Assembly: GCF_012274265.1 (NCBI RefSeq) | Contig: NZ_JAANYY010000002.1 | Span: forward strand, 1-64,000 | Direction of reading: 5' to 3' | DNA from: Sphingopyxis microcysteis | GTDB lineage: Bacteria > Pseudomonadota > Alphaproteobacteria > Sphingomonadales > Sphingomonadaceae | Length of the DNA: 64,000 bases | Part shown: positions 23,803-32,583 of the stretch, piece by piece | How the letters are laid out: every line of letters starts with the position of its first letter | How positions within the stretch are numbered: position 1 is the first letter of the stretch | Position numbers and translations under genes: made by a program | Notes under the pieces: model-generated | Databases searched by the model: none | Told to the model about the DNA's origin: nothing | Seen by the model: only the letters and a program-made list of their open reading frames with translations

Positions 23803-24840
23803 GTGACATATGACATCGCTGCCCTCGACTTGCCGCTGCGCGACGAGCAACAAATGCTGCGCGACAGCGTGCAGCGTTATCTGGCTGACAATGCGCGGCC
23901 CGGTTGGCGCGATCTGGTGGAATCGCTGGGGCTGGCCGGGGTCGCTGTCCCCGAACCGCACGGCGGTTTTGGCGGCGACATGGTCGACATTGCGGTGGTC
24001 ATGGCGGAGCTCGGACCGGCACTGGCGGGTGCCGACTGGCTGTCGCACAGCGCCGCCACGATGCTGCTCGCGCGCGCCGCGCCGGAGCATGCGGTGCTAG
24101 CCAGTCTGGCGCAGGGCGACCGGCGCGCGGCGGTGATCTGCGCTGCCTCGAGTGCGACGATGCCGATCGTCGATGCGGACGGGGCGGTGCGCGGCACGGC
24201 GACGCTGGTCGCGGGCGGCGCCGAGGCCGATATGTTCGTGCTAGCCGATGACGATAGCGTGCTGCTGATCGCCGCGGACCGCGACAAGGTCGAGCAACGC
24301 CACCGCATCATGCACGACGGCAGCGTGACCGCCGACCTCAACTTCACAGTGAAGGCAGGCGAAAGCAATCGTCTGGCGACCGGCGCCGCTGCGCGTGCGA
24401 TGGCCGAATGGGTCAATGACGTCATCCTGGCGGGGCGCTGCGCCGAGGCGGTGGGTTTGATGCAGCATATGATCGCCGCCAGCACGCTTTACCTGGGCCA
24501 GCGCCAGCAGTTCGGGCGCGCGATCGGCAGTTTTCAGGCGCTCCGCCACCGCGCTGCGGACATGCAGCTGGCGGCGATGAAGGCCGCGGCGCTGATCGAG
24601 GCGGCAATATTGTCCGTCGATCAGGATCGTGCGGACCGCGCGGCGTTGGTGAGCGCGGCCTGCGTCGAGGTCGCCGACGCGGTGCGCGTTGTCGGCGAAG
24701 GCGCGGTGCAGATCCATGGCGCGATGGGGCTGACCGAGGAGCTGAGCCTTGGCGCGCATTTCAAACGCGCACTGGCGATCGCATCGGCGATAGGACCGCG
24801 CGCCGATCATCTGGCGCGGTTTTCGGAAGCGGCGGCCTAG
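23803..24840 (+). CDS. Acyl-CoA dehydrogenase family protein (short form)
   Basis: 345 residues from a GTG with GGGAGA upstream. ACAD pattern: LRDEQQMLRDSVQRYL at the start, a mid beta domain, and a C-terminal helical domain with GQRQQFGRAIGSFQALRHRAADM and EGAVQIHGAMGLTEE. It is shorter and more divergent in the middle domain than usual, as in the subunits of two-component ACADs for bulky side chains. A second ACAD gene faces it across a strong terminator. Substrate not predictable. Confidence 0.85.
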   Translation: MTYDIAALDLPLRDEQQMLRDSVQRYLADNARPGWRDLVESLGLAGVAVPEPHGGFGGDMVDIAVVMAELGPALAGADWLSHSAATMLLARAAPEHAVLASLAQGDRRAAVICAASSATMPIVDADGAVRGTATLVAGGAEADMFVLADDDSVLLIAADRDKVEQRHRIMHDGSVTADLNFTVKAGESNRLATGAAARAMAEWVNDVILAGRCAEAVGLMQHMIAASTLYLGQRQQFGRAIGSFQALRHRAADMQLAAMKAAALIEAAILSVDQDRADRAALVSAACVEVADAVRVVGEGAVQIHGAMGLTEELSLGAHFKRALAIASAIGPRADHLARFSEAAA

Positions 24841-24871
24841 AGCGTTGTCAGGATCGCGTCGCGTTTACGTC

Positions 24872-24944
24872 ACACCGTAGCCCTGAGCCTGTCGAAGGGC
24901 GCTTCTCGGCTAGGCGCCCTTCGACAGGCTCAGGGCTACGGTGT
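24872..24944. terminator. 31-bp perfect inverted repeat, bidirectional terminator
   Basis: Bases 24872-24902 and 24914-24944 are exact inverse copies with an 11-base loop. The core CCTGAGCCTGTCGAAGGGC is a dispersed repeat seen in sphingomonad genomes. It sits between two convergent acyl-CoA dehydrogenase genes and should stop transcription from both sides. Confidence 0.85.
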
Positions 24945-24952
24945 CTTGTCGC

Positions 24953-26083
24953 CTAGCCCAGCATCAGCCGTGCGATCAGGTCGCGCTGGATCTCGTTCGA
25001 CCCGGCATAGATGCTCGCTGCGCGGTCGTTGAGGTAGCGTGGCACTGCGACCGCCAGCTCGGCGGGCGCCTGTCCGTCGGCGTCCGCCCATGCTGCGTAC
25101 CCCGCGGCTTCGCAGGCCAGCGTATCGATGCGCTGGGCGCTTTCGGTGCCGAGGATCTTGAGCGCTGACGCATAGAGCGCCGGGCTACCGCCGACGCCGC
25201 GCATCGCTTTCAGCTCAAGCGCCTGCAACGCCTGCAAGGCGATGGCCTCGCGGTCGAGCTGCGCGCGCAGCACCGGATCGGCGATCGATTGCGCGCGCAA
25301 ACGGGTCAGGCGCGCCATCAGCCCGGGGGCATATTTGCCCCCGCGTTCAAAGGTCAGCAAATGCTTGGCGACCGACCAGCCTTCGTTTTCGCCGCCCAGC
25401 CGGTTTGCCTGCGGCACCCGCACATCATCGAAGAAGACCTGATTGAACTCATGGTCGCCCGCCAGCGTGCGGATCGGTTCGATCGCGATCCCCGGGGTCG
25501 CCATGTCGAGCAGCAGGAAGCTGATCCCCGCCTGCGGCTTGCCCTCACTCGAGGTGCGGACCAGCGCGAACATGCGGTTGGCGAAATGGGCGTGGGTGGT
25601 CCAGATCTTCGACCCGTTCAGCACATAATCGCTGCCGTCGGGGACGGCGCGCAACTGCAACGCCGCAAGGTCGGATCCCGCCCCGGGCTCCGAAAAGCCC
25701 TGACACCAATAATCCTCGCCCGACAGGATGCGCGGCAGATAATGGGCGCGCTGCTCGGCGCTGCCATAATGCATGATCACCGGCGCAACCATCTTCAGTC
25801 CCATCGGGGCGAGGTTCGGCGTCCCGGCGCGGGCGCATTCGGCGGCGAAGATATAGCGTTCGATTTCACTCCAGCCCGGGCCGCCGAACTCGGCGGGCCA
25901 GTCGGGCGCGGCCCAGCCGCGCGCGTGCAGGATGCGCTGCCAGGGCAGCGAGACGGCGGGATCGTGAAAGACGCTGGTGGCGCGGCTCGCGGCGCGGCGC
26001 AGGTCATCCGGCAACGCCTCGGCAAGAAAGGCGCGAACTTCGTCGCGAAAGGCCTCGAGCGCGGGTTCGTTCAGCATGTCCAT
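24953..26083 (-). CDS. Acyl-CoA dehydrogenase family protein
   Basis: 376 residues. Motifs in order: GWAAPDWPAEFGGPGWSEIE (N-domain), CQGFSEPGAGSDLAALQLRA (FAD/substrate loop), GSKIWTTHAHFANRMF, and a C-terminal helical domain ending YAGSNEIQRDLIARLMLG. The start at 26083 has a GGCGAGG upstream; an open extension upstream overlaps the neighbour in GC-rich sequence and is not supported. It lies after the LuxR-type regulator gene and faces the other ACAD; the pair may form one enzyme. Confidence 0.88.
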   Translation of the reverse strand: MDMLNEPALEAFRDEVRAFLAEALPDDLRRAASRATSVFHDPAVSLPWQRILHARGWAAPDWPAEFGGPGWSEIERYIFAAECARAGTPNLAPMGLKMVAPVIMHYGSAEQRAHYLPRILSGEDYWCQGFSEPGAGSDLAALQLRAVPDGSDYVLNGSKIWTTHAHFANRMFALVRTSSEGKPQAGISFLLLDMATPGIAIEPIRTLAGDHEFNQVFFDDVRVPQANRLGGENEGWSVAKHLLTFERGGKYAPGLMARLTRLRAQSIADPVLRAQLDREAIALQALQALELKAMRGVGGSPALYASALKILGTESAQRIDTLACEAAGYAAWADADGQAPAELAVAVPRYLNDRAASIYAGSNEIQRDLIARLMLG

Positions 26084-26132
26084 GGCCTCGCCTTGTACGC
26101 CGCGGGATCGGCAGGCCAAGCTGGCACCTGCA

Positions 26133-26882
26133 TCAGGCGGCCCGCGCGCCGACGAAGCCGAGCCCGGCGGCGATCTGGATCGACTGCGCGCGCCCGGTCG
26201 CGCCCAGCTTGGCTGCGGCGTTGCGCAGGTGAAAGCGCACGGTCGATACCGACAGCGACAGGATGATGCCGATCTCGCCATCGGTCTTGCCCGCCGCCGC
26301 CCAGCGCAGGCACTGCACCTCGCGCCGCGTCAGCGTTTGCGGGACGGTCGCGTTGCGCGGCCGCCCGCGGGCCTCATTGTGGGTCGCGACCAGCTTGAGC
26401 GCGAGATTGTGCAGATCGCCCGCATGCTGGTCGAACAGCGCCGCGACCCCGACCGGTTCGCGCGAGCACCAGAAGACCGCGCCGACCAGACCCCGCGGCA
26501 GATGCACCGGCGCGATGATCGCCTCGCCGAAATTCGGCGTGTTCTTTGCCTGCTCGCAATCGACCGCGGCGAGCAACTGCGTCGGACGCCAGGTCCGCAA
26601 CTGGCCGTCGCTGTAGTAAAAAGGTTCGGCGGTCAGCCGCGCTGCGGTCAGGAAGGCGATCTGCAGCGCGAGCTTGCGATCGCGCCAATATTGGTGCGCG
26701 GGATCGATCCAGCGAAAGCTGGTTTCGGCATAGGGTCGCCCGTCGGCGTCGGCCATCGGTTCGGGGTCGCCAAGGTCGGCCTGCGCCGCGATATAGGGCA
26801 GCCCGATCGCATCCCCGGCGGCCTGCACGGCGCGAACCAGCGACGGCATTTGCGCCCAGCCTGTCGATCGATCATCGGTCAC
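26133..26882 (-). CDS. LuxR-family transcriptional regulator
   Basis: 249 residues. A C-terminal GerE-type HTH (about 182-240: LTRREVQCLRWAAAGKTDGE, then STVRFHLRNAAAKLGA) follows an N-terminal sensor domain of LuxR/autoinducer-binding layout (about 10-165). The exact ligand is unknown and no LuxI-type synthase is in the window. I chose the GTG at 26882, because the open frame upstream runs into the divergent TBDR gene. It is likely to regulate that TBDR (139 bases between starts) or the downstream ACAD. Confidence 0.75.
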   Translation of the reverse strand: MTDDRSTGWAQMPSLVRAVQAAGDAIGLPYIAAQADLGDPEPMADADGRPYAETSFRWIDPAHQYWRDRKLALQIAFLTAARLTAEPFYYSDGQLRTWRPTQLLAAVDCEQAKNTPNFGEAIIAPVHLPRGLVGAVFWCSREPVGVAALFDQHAGDLHNLALKLVATHNEARGRPRNATVPQTLTRREVQCLRWAAAGKTDGEIGIILSLSVSTVRFHLRNAAAKLGATGRAQSIQIAAGLGFVGARAA

Positions 26883-27021
26883 TCGGCCCCGTCTCCATCC
26901 ATCCTGCCACGGATGCCAGCTTGTGACTGACCCCGCGATTTCGTCTTTGGCCAGCGTCCGGCTGTCCGCACGCTCGCACAAAGACGAGCCTCGCGACAAG
27001 TCGTTTGAGGGAGGATGAGTG

Positions 27022-29472
27022 ATGAAGGCATTTCGTATCGTTCTGGCGGCCAGCGCCGCGACCGGCATTGCGCTGTCCGTGCCAGCGGTCGCCGCAGAGG
27101 AAACCGCAGCGGACGCCGTTGCGGCAGAAGGCGAGATCATCGTCACCGCGCAGCGCCGCGCCGAATCGATGAACGATGTCGGCATGGCGATCCAGGCAGT
27201 CGATGGCGCGACGCTGGAAAATCTGCGCGTCACCGACCTCCGCGACCTGACGAGCGTTGCACCCAGCTTCACAGTATCGCAAAGCTATCAGGGGGTGCCG
27301 ACCTATACGCTGCGCGGTATCGGCTTCAACACGATCAACCTGTCCGCAACCTCGACCGTCGGCACTTATGTCGACGAGGTCGCCTATGCCTATCCGATCA
27401 TGAACACCGGGCCGGTGATGGATCTGGAGCGGGTCGAGGTGCTGAAAGGGCCGCAGGGGACGCTGTACGGCCGCAACACCACTGCGGGGCTAATCAATTT
27501 TATCACCGCCAAGCCGACCGACAGCTTTGACGCCAGCATCAGGGCCGATCTGGGGAACTACCAGACCTACAATATCGGCGGTCATATCTCTGGCCCGCTC
27601 GGCGAGGGGATCGCGGCGCGCGTGTCGTTCCGCAGCGAGAATAGCGACAAGGGCTGGCAGGTCAGCAACACGCGCGGCGAACGGCTGGGCGAGGTCAAGA
27701 AATATGGGGTGCGCGGGGCGCTGGCAATCGATCCCGCGCCGGGGACGCATTTCGACCTGTCGGTGACCTGGTGGCGCAACAAATCGGACACCGTCGCGGG
27801 GCAGGGCATCGGCTTCACGCCCGCGACCAATCCGGCGACCGGCACCAGCAATTCGCGCTTCTTCAACGCGCCGGGGCTTGCCAATTACATCGCGGGCAAT
27901 TTCCCGACCAACGCCAGCCAGGCCGACTGGGCGCCCGAAGCCAGCCGTTCGGCAGACATCGGCACGGGGCTCGGCCTCGATGGGCCGCTGGCCGAGAATA
28001 ATCGTTTTTGGGGACTGAAGCTGCGCTGGGACCAGGATCTGGGCGACACGATGAAGCTTGTTTCGCTGACCAGCTATAATGATTTCAAGCGCGATGCGCT
28101 GTCCGACTGGAGCGGCGCGCCCTATGAAATTCTGCTCCAGAATACCGTCGGGCGGATCAAGAGCTTCGCGCAGGAACTGCATGTCGAGGGGGAGGCGGGA
28201 GCAGCCAACTGGCTAGTCGGTGCCTATTACGCCAACGACCGGATCATCGATTCGAACCGCACCTTGCTGGGCCAGAATGCCAATGTCGGGCTGATCCGCG
28301 CCGCCGGGGCGCCGCTGCTCGCCAGCCCGCTCTTCAACTCGGCAGGTTACACGCCGCTCCAGCTGAGCCAGGCATTTCGAACCTATGAGGATTTCGGCCG
28401 CATCCGCACCAAGACGTGGAGCGTGTTTGCCAACGCCGATGCCGAGCTGACCGACCAGCTCAAGCTGACCGCAGGCATCCGCTACACCGAGGACAAGCAG
28501 CGCTACAACGGCTGCTCGCGCGACTTCAACGGCAATATGCTGCCGAACGTCAATGTCGTGAACCGCGCGCTATACCTGCAAACCTATGGCGTCCTCGCGC
28601 CGCAGATCAGCCAGGGGCAGTGCAACACCTTTGACCCGGCAACCGGCACCTTTGGCGAGGTGCGGTCGCTGCTGAAGGAAAATAATGTCGCGTGGCGTGT
28701 CGCGCTCGACTGGTCGCCAGACGATGACACGCTGATCTATGCGTCGGTGTCGCGCGGCTATAAATCGGGGACGACGCCGATCAATGCGGCGAACCTGGCG
28801 CGCCAGAATGCACCGGTGACGCAGGAAAAGCTGACCGCGTATGAACTGGGGATCAAGGCGACGCTCGCCGATCGGCTGGTGCAGGCGAACCTGTCGGCTT
28901 TCTATTATGATTACCGCGACAAGCAGATCAGCACCTATTTCGCCGATCCGATCTACACCGCGCTGTCGCGGCTCGACAACGTACCCGACAGCGAAGCCTA
29001 TGGTGTCGAGGGCGAGCTGACGATCCGTCCGGCGACGGGGCTGACGATCGCCGCCAACGCACTCTATCTCAAGACGCGGATCAACGGTTACAATGGGACC
29101 AACGCCGCGGGTCAGCCCGAAAATTTCGATGGCGCCGAATTTATCTACAGCCCCAAATTCCAGGGCAGCCTGACGTTCGCCTATGACACGCCGGTCAGCG
29201 ATACGCTGAATCTGACCGGGGCGGTGAACGCGCGCTATCAGAGCCGGTCGAACACGATTTTCGAGGATATCGACATCTACAAGGTCGATTCCTATGGCAC
29301 GGTCAGCGCCAGTCTGGGGTTGAAAAGCGAGAGCGGCTGGTCGGTGTCGTTGTGGGCGAAAAATCTGTTCGACAAGTATTATTGGTCGGCGGTCGCCAGC
29401 AATGCCAATGTCGTGGTGCGATTTGCCAACCCGCCGCGGACCTATGGCCTGACCGTCGGGTTCGATTTCTAG
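27022..29472 (+). CDS. TonB-dependent outer-membrane receptor
   Basis: 816 residues. Signal peptide ends VPAVAAEE; TonB box EIIVTAQRRAESMNDVGMAI at about 37; plug with TYTLRGIGFNT and DLERVEVLKGPQGTLYGRNT; barrel end TYGLTVGFDF. It is of the iron-complex/FyuA-like subgroup common in sphingomonads for diverse lipids and aromatics. GGGAGGA precedes the ATG. The next gene, an MpaB-type oxygenase, starts about 14 bases later, and fatty-acid-type enzymes surround it, so a hydrophobic substrate is plausible. Confidence 0.92.
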   Translation: MKAFRIVLAASAATGIALSVPAVAAEETAADAVAAEGEIIVTAQRRAESMNDVGMAIQAVDGATLENLRVTDLRDLTSVAPSFTVSQSYQGVPTYTLRGIGFNTINLSATSTVGTYVDEVAYAYPIMNTGPVMDLERVEVLKGPQGTLYGRNTTAGLINFITAKPTDSFDASIRADLGNYQTYNIGGHISGPLGEGIAARVSFRSENSDKGWQVSNTRGERLGEVKKYGVRGALAIDPAPGTHFDLSVTWWRNKSDTVAGQGIGFTPATNPATGTSNSRFFNAPGLANYIAGNFPTNASQADWAPEASRSADIGTGLGLDGPLAENNRFWGLKLRWDQDLGDTMKLVSLTSYNDFKRDALSDWSGAPYEILLQNTVGRIKSFAQELHVEGEAGAANWLVGAYYANDRIIDSNRTLLGQNANVGLIRAAGAPLLASPLFNSAGYTPLQLSQAFRTYEDFGRIRTKTWSVFANADAELTDQLKLTAGIRYTEDKQRYNGCSRDFNGNMLPNVNVVNRALYLQTYGVLAPQISQGQCNTFDPATGTFGEVRSLLKENNVAWRVALDWSPDDDTLIYASVSRGYKSGTTPINAANLARQNAPVTQEKLTAYELGIKATLADRLVQANLSAFYYDYRDKQISTYFADPIYTALSRLDNVPDSEAYGVEGELTIRPATGLTIAANALYLKTRINGYNGTNAAGQPENFDGAEFIYSPKFQGSLTFAYDTPVSDTLNLTGAVNARYQSRSNTIFEDIDIYKVDSYGTVSASLGLKSESGWSVSLWAKNLFDKYYWSAVASNANVVVRFANPPRTYGLTVGFDF

Positions 29473-29486
29473 CGGGAGCGATGGCG

Positions 29487-30425
29487 ATGACGCTGGCGAT
29501 GCAGGACAATTATCTGGGGACGGCGATCGATTTCGCGGGGCCGCCGAGTGAGCCCGCCTTGCTGGCGCCCGATAGCATCCAGTGGCGGGTGTACAAGAAC
29601 CCGATCGCGCTGGGGATCGGCGGCATTGCGGCGGTACTGCTGGAATTTGCCGAACCGCGCATCCGGTCGGGGGTGTGGGATCATTCGACGTACAAGGTCG
29701 ATCCGATCGGCCGGTCGCGCCGCACGGGTCTGGTCGCAATGCTCGCCTGCTATGGACCCGCAAGCAGTGCCAAGGATGTGATCGGCAAGGTCAACCGGAT
29801 GCACGGCAAGGTGAAGGGGGCAACCCCCGCGGGGCAGACCTATCGCGCGCTCGACCCGGTGCTGCTCGATTGGGTCGCGGCGACGGCGTCATACGGTTTT
29901 CTGATGGCCTATGACCGCTTCGTCCACCCGCTGAGCGATGCTGACAAGGATCGCTTCATGCGCGACGGCGATGCGATCGGGCGTGAATTCGGGGCGCTGC
30001 ACACGCCGCCAACGGTCGGTGCCTTCATGGCGATGCTGGACCGGCTCGAACCGTCGTTCGAACCGCATCCGATCCTGTTCGAATTTCTGGACATCATCCA
30101 GTCGGGCAGGGCGGCGCCGGGGGTGCCGCGCTTCCTGCACCGCGCCATCGCGCGCGCGTCGGTTTCGCTGCTTCCGGCGCACATCCGGCAGCGGCTGGAG
30201 CTGGGTTCGGCGTTCGACCTGACGCGGCTCGACCGGATGCTGCTCGGCACCGCGGGGCGCCTCGCCGACCGCCGCGTCGATCGCAAATCGCCACCAAGTC
30301 TCGCCAGCGTGCGGCTGGGCCTGCCGCATGACTTTCTGTATCGATCGCGGGGCGAGCAACAGCGGCTGCTGGCGGCGCGCGGGCAACCCCGACACGCGGT
30401 GCAAAGCCGGCTCGCGCCGAATTAG
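29487..30425 (+). CDS. MpaB/DUF2236-family oxygenase-like protein
   Basis: About 312 residues. The family core is visible: WRVYKNPIALGIGGIAAVLL, FAEPRIRSGVWDHSTYKVDP, RSRRTGLVAMLACYG, VLLDWVAATASYGFL. Members include latex-clearing protein relatives and MpaB, which act on isoprenoid chains, usually with haem. Start is uncertain among ATGs at 29481, 29487 and 29499; 29487 has the best spacing from GGGAG. It follows the TBDR at once and converges with the MaoC-like gene. Confidence 0.75.
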   Translation: MTLAMQDNYLGTAIDFAGPPSEPALLAPDSIQWRVYKNPIALGIGGIAAVLLEFAEPRIRSGVWDHSTYKVDPIGRSRRTGLVAMLACYGPASSAKDVIGKVNRMHGKVKGATPAGQTYRALDPVLLDWVAATASYGFLMAYDRFVHPLSDADKDRFMRDGDAIGREFGALHTPPTVGAFMAMLDRLEPSFEPHPILFEFLDIIQSGRAAPGVPRFLHRAIARASVSLLPAHIRQRLELGSAFDLTRLDRMLLGTAGRLADRRVDRKSPPSLASVRLGLPHDFLYRSRGEQQRLLAARGQPRHAVQSRLAPN

Positions 30426-30429
30426 ACGA

Positions 30430-31272
30430 TCAGTTTGTCACCTCGGCGCGTATCGTCGGGCGTCCATTGGCGTCGCGCGCCCATAGCCGCGCGCCGCCTC
30501 CCTCGCGCGCCAGGCAGAGGTCGAACGGGATGCCGTCGATCAAGGGGGCTTCGGCGCGGAAGCTGAAGCGGGTCGGCGTCAGGCCGGGCATTTCGCGCCG
30601 GGCATGGTCGATCAGCAAGGTCGCGATGAGCGGGCCGTGCACGACCAGCCCGGGGTAGCCCTCGACGTCGCGGGCGTATTCGCGGTCGTAGTGAATGCGG
30701 TGCGCGTTGAAGGTGAGCGCCGAATAACGGAACAGCAGGACGGGATCGGGCATTACGCGGCGCACTGCGTCGGCGGGTTCGGGCTCGGCCGACGGCGCGG
30801 CTGCGGGTGGCGGCGAGGCCGTCGCGGTGGTGGCTGCGGCGCGATAGACCAAATCCTGCTCCTCGCGAATCGCCGGGACGCCGTCGGCGGCGATGTCGTG
30901 CTGCAACGTCACGAACAGCAGGTCGCCGCTGGCGCCGCGCTTGGCGCGGATCGCGGCGATCGTGGTGACGCGGGTCAGCGCGGCGCCGACCGCGATCGGG
31001 GCGAGGAATTCGACGCGCCCTCCCGCCCACATCCGGCGCGGGAGCGGGACAGGCGGCAGCAAGCCGCCATCGTCGCGGCGCGGGTGGCCGTCCTCGCCGA
31101 TCGCCGACTGGCGTGCGTCGGGCAGGAAATAGAGCCAGTGGCCGAGCGGCGGCACGATCGCGGGCACCGCGGGATCATGGTCGAGCAAGGCGGCAAGACC
31201 GACGAGCGGCGCCGCGGTTGCCATATCGTGCCGCGTTTCGCTGCGCCCGATCCAGTCCGAATAATCGTCCAT
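30430..31272 (-). CDS. MaoC-like/HTD2-type acyl-CoA hydratase (mesaconyl-CoA hydratase-like)
   Basis: 280 residues with two hot-dog halves. The N-terminal half starts DDYSDWIGRSETRHDMATAA and includes GHWLYFLPD and PPVPLPRRMWAGGRVEFLAP; the C-terminal half has the hydratase motif FNAHRIHYDREYARDVEGYPGLVVHGPLIA. This architecture is that of mesaconyl-C4-CoA hydratase and related enzymes. It is eight bases after the ACAD gene at 31281, suggesting an oxidation-hydration pair on one CoA ester. Confidence 0.85.
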   Translation of the reverse strand: MDDYSDWIGRSETRHDMATAAPLVGLAALLDHDPAVPAIVPPLGHWLYFLPDARQSAIGEDGHPRRDDGGLLPPVPLPRRMWAGGRVEFLAPIAVGAALTRVTTIAAIRAKRGASGDLLFVTLQHDIAADGVPAIREEQDLVYRAAATTATASPPPAAAPSAEPEPADAVRRVMPDPVLLFRYSALTFNAHRIHYDREYARDVEGYPGLVVHGPLIATLLIDHARREMPGLTPTRFSFRAEAPLIDGIPFDLCLAREGGGARLWARDANGRPTIRAEVTN

Positions 31273-31280
31273 CGCGGTCC

Positions 31281-32444
31281 TCAGAAACTTTTGGGCAGGC
31301 CAAGCGCGTGCGTCGCGACATGGCTCAAGATCAGGTTCGTGCTGATCGGTGCTACCTGATACAGCCGCGTTTCGCGGAACTTGCGCTCGATGTCATATTC
31401 CTCGGCAAAACCGAAGCCGCCGTGCGTCTGCACGCACATGTCGGCGGCGAACCAGCTCGCTTCGGACGCCAGCATCTTCGCCATATTCGCCTCGGTCCCG
31501 CCATCCTGTCCGGCGTCGAACAGCCGCGCCGCCTTGTCGACCATCTCGGCGGCGGCGGCGAGCTGGACATAGGCGCGCGCGATCGGAAACTGGACGCCCT
31601 GATTTTCGCCGATCGCCCGTCCGAACACCTCGCGCTGTTTCGCATAGGCGGCGGCGCGGTCGATAAAGAAGCGGCCGTCGCCGATACATTCGGACGCAAT
31701 CAGGATGCGTTCGGCATTCATTCCCGACAGGATATAGCGAAAACCCTTGCCTTCCTCGCCGATCAGGTTGGCGGCGGGCACTTTGAGGTCGTCGAAGAAC
31801 AGCTCGGTCGTCGCGTGGTTGAGCATCGTGCGGACCGGGCGGACGGTCAGCCCGTTACCCACCGCCTCACGCATGTCGACCAGCAGCACGCTCATCCCGT
31901 CCGACGATTTGGCGCAGTCCTCGCGCGGGGTGGTGCGGCACAGCAGGATCATCAGGTCCGAATGTTCGGCGCGGCTGATCCAGATTTTCTGGCCGTTGAC
32001 GACATAATCGTCGCCGACCCGCCGCGCGAAGGTGCGAATGCGGGTGGTGTCGGTGCCTGCCGTCGGCTCGGTCACCCCGAACGCCTGAAGACGCAGCGCG
32101 CCGCTGGCGATCGCGGGCAGATAGGCGGCCTTTTGCGCCGCCGAACCATGTTTCAGCAGCGTCCCCATCGTGTACATCTGCGCATGGCAAGCGCCGCCAT
32201 TGCAGCCCGAGCGATGAATTTCCTCGAGCACCGCGGTCGCCGCGCCGAGCCCCAGTCCCGACCCGCCAAATTCTTCGGGGATCAGCACCGACAGAAAACC
32301 GGCCTCGGTCAGCGTTTGCACAAATTCGGTTGGATAGATGCGGTCGCGGTCGAGCCTCTGCCAATATTCGCCGGGAAATCCTGCGCACAGGCGGCGCACC
32401 GCGTCGCGAATTTCGGGATAGCTTTGCGGCTGGGCTTCGGACAT
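31281..32444 (-). CDS. Acyl-CoA dehydrogenase
   Basis: 387 residues. Motifs: GFLSVLIPEEFGGSGLGLGA, LQAFGVTEPTAGTDTTRIRT, GQKIWISRAEHSDLMILLC, REVFGRAIGENQGVQFPIAR and a C-terminal GGFGFAEEYDIERKFRETRL. The last fits the ACAD subgroup acting on short or branched CoA esters. The ATG at 32444 has GGAGAG upstream; a GTG at 32450 is possible. First gene of a two-gene unit with the MaoC-like hydratase; a divergent XRE regulator lies upstream. Confidence 0.9.
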   Translation of the reverse strand: MSEAQPQSYPEIRDAVRRLCAGFPGEYWQRLDRDRIYPTEFVQTLTEAGFLSVLIPEEFGGSGLGLGAATAVLEEIHRSGCNGGACHAQMYTMGTLLKHGSAAQKAAYLPAIASGALRLQAFGVTEPTAGTDTTRIRTFARRVGDDYVVNGQKIWISRAEHSDLMILLCRTTPREDCAKSSDGMSVLLVDMREAVGNGLTVRPVRTMLNHATTELFFDDLKVPAANLIGEEGKGFRYILSGMNAERILIASECIGDGRFFIDRAAAYAKQREVFGRAIGENQGVQFPIARAYVQLAAAAEMVDKAARLFDAGQDGGTEANMAKMLASEASWFAADMCVQTHGGFGFAEEYDIERKFRETRLYQVAPISTNLILSHVATHALGLPKSF

Positions 32445-32541
32445 CGGCACTCGCTCTCCCTGATCGTCCGCTCAGCCTTAGGCCGACGTCATGCGGCGCG
32501 CCAAGATGAATCGATAGCGGCGGCCCTCTTTAAACGCACTG

Positions 32542-32547
32542 TATAAT
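32542..32547 (+). promoter_or_regulatory. TATAAT -10 candidate before the XRE/LuxR-like regulator
   Basis: A perfect TATAAT, preceded by TG, lies 37 bases before the ATG at 32584. No clear -35 is seen, so it may be an extended -10 promoter or need an activator. Confidence 0.4.
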
Positions 32548-32583
32548 CGGGCTATGACACCGCCGCCGAGTCAGGAGGTCGCC

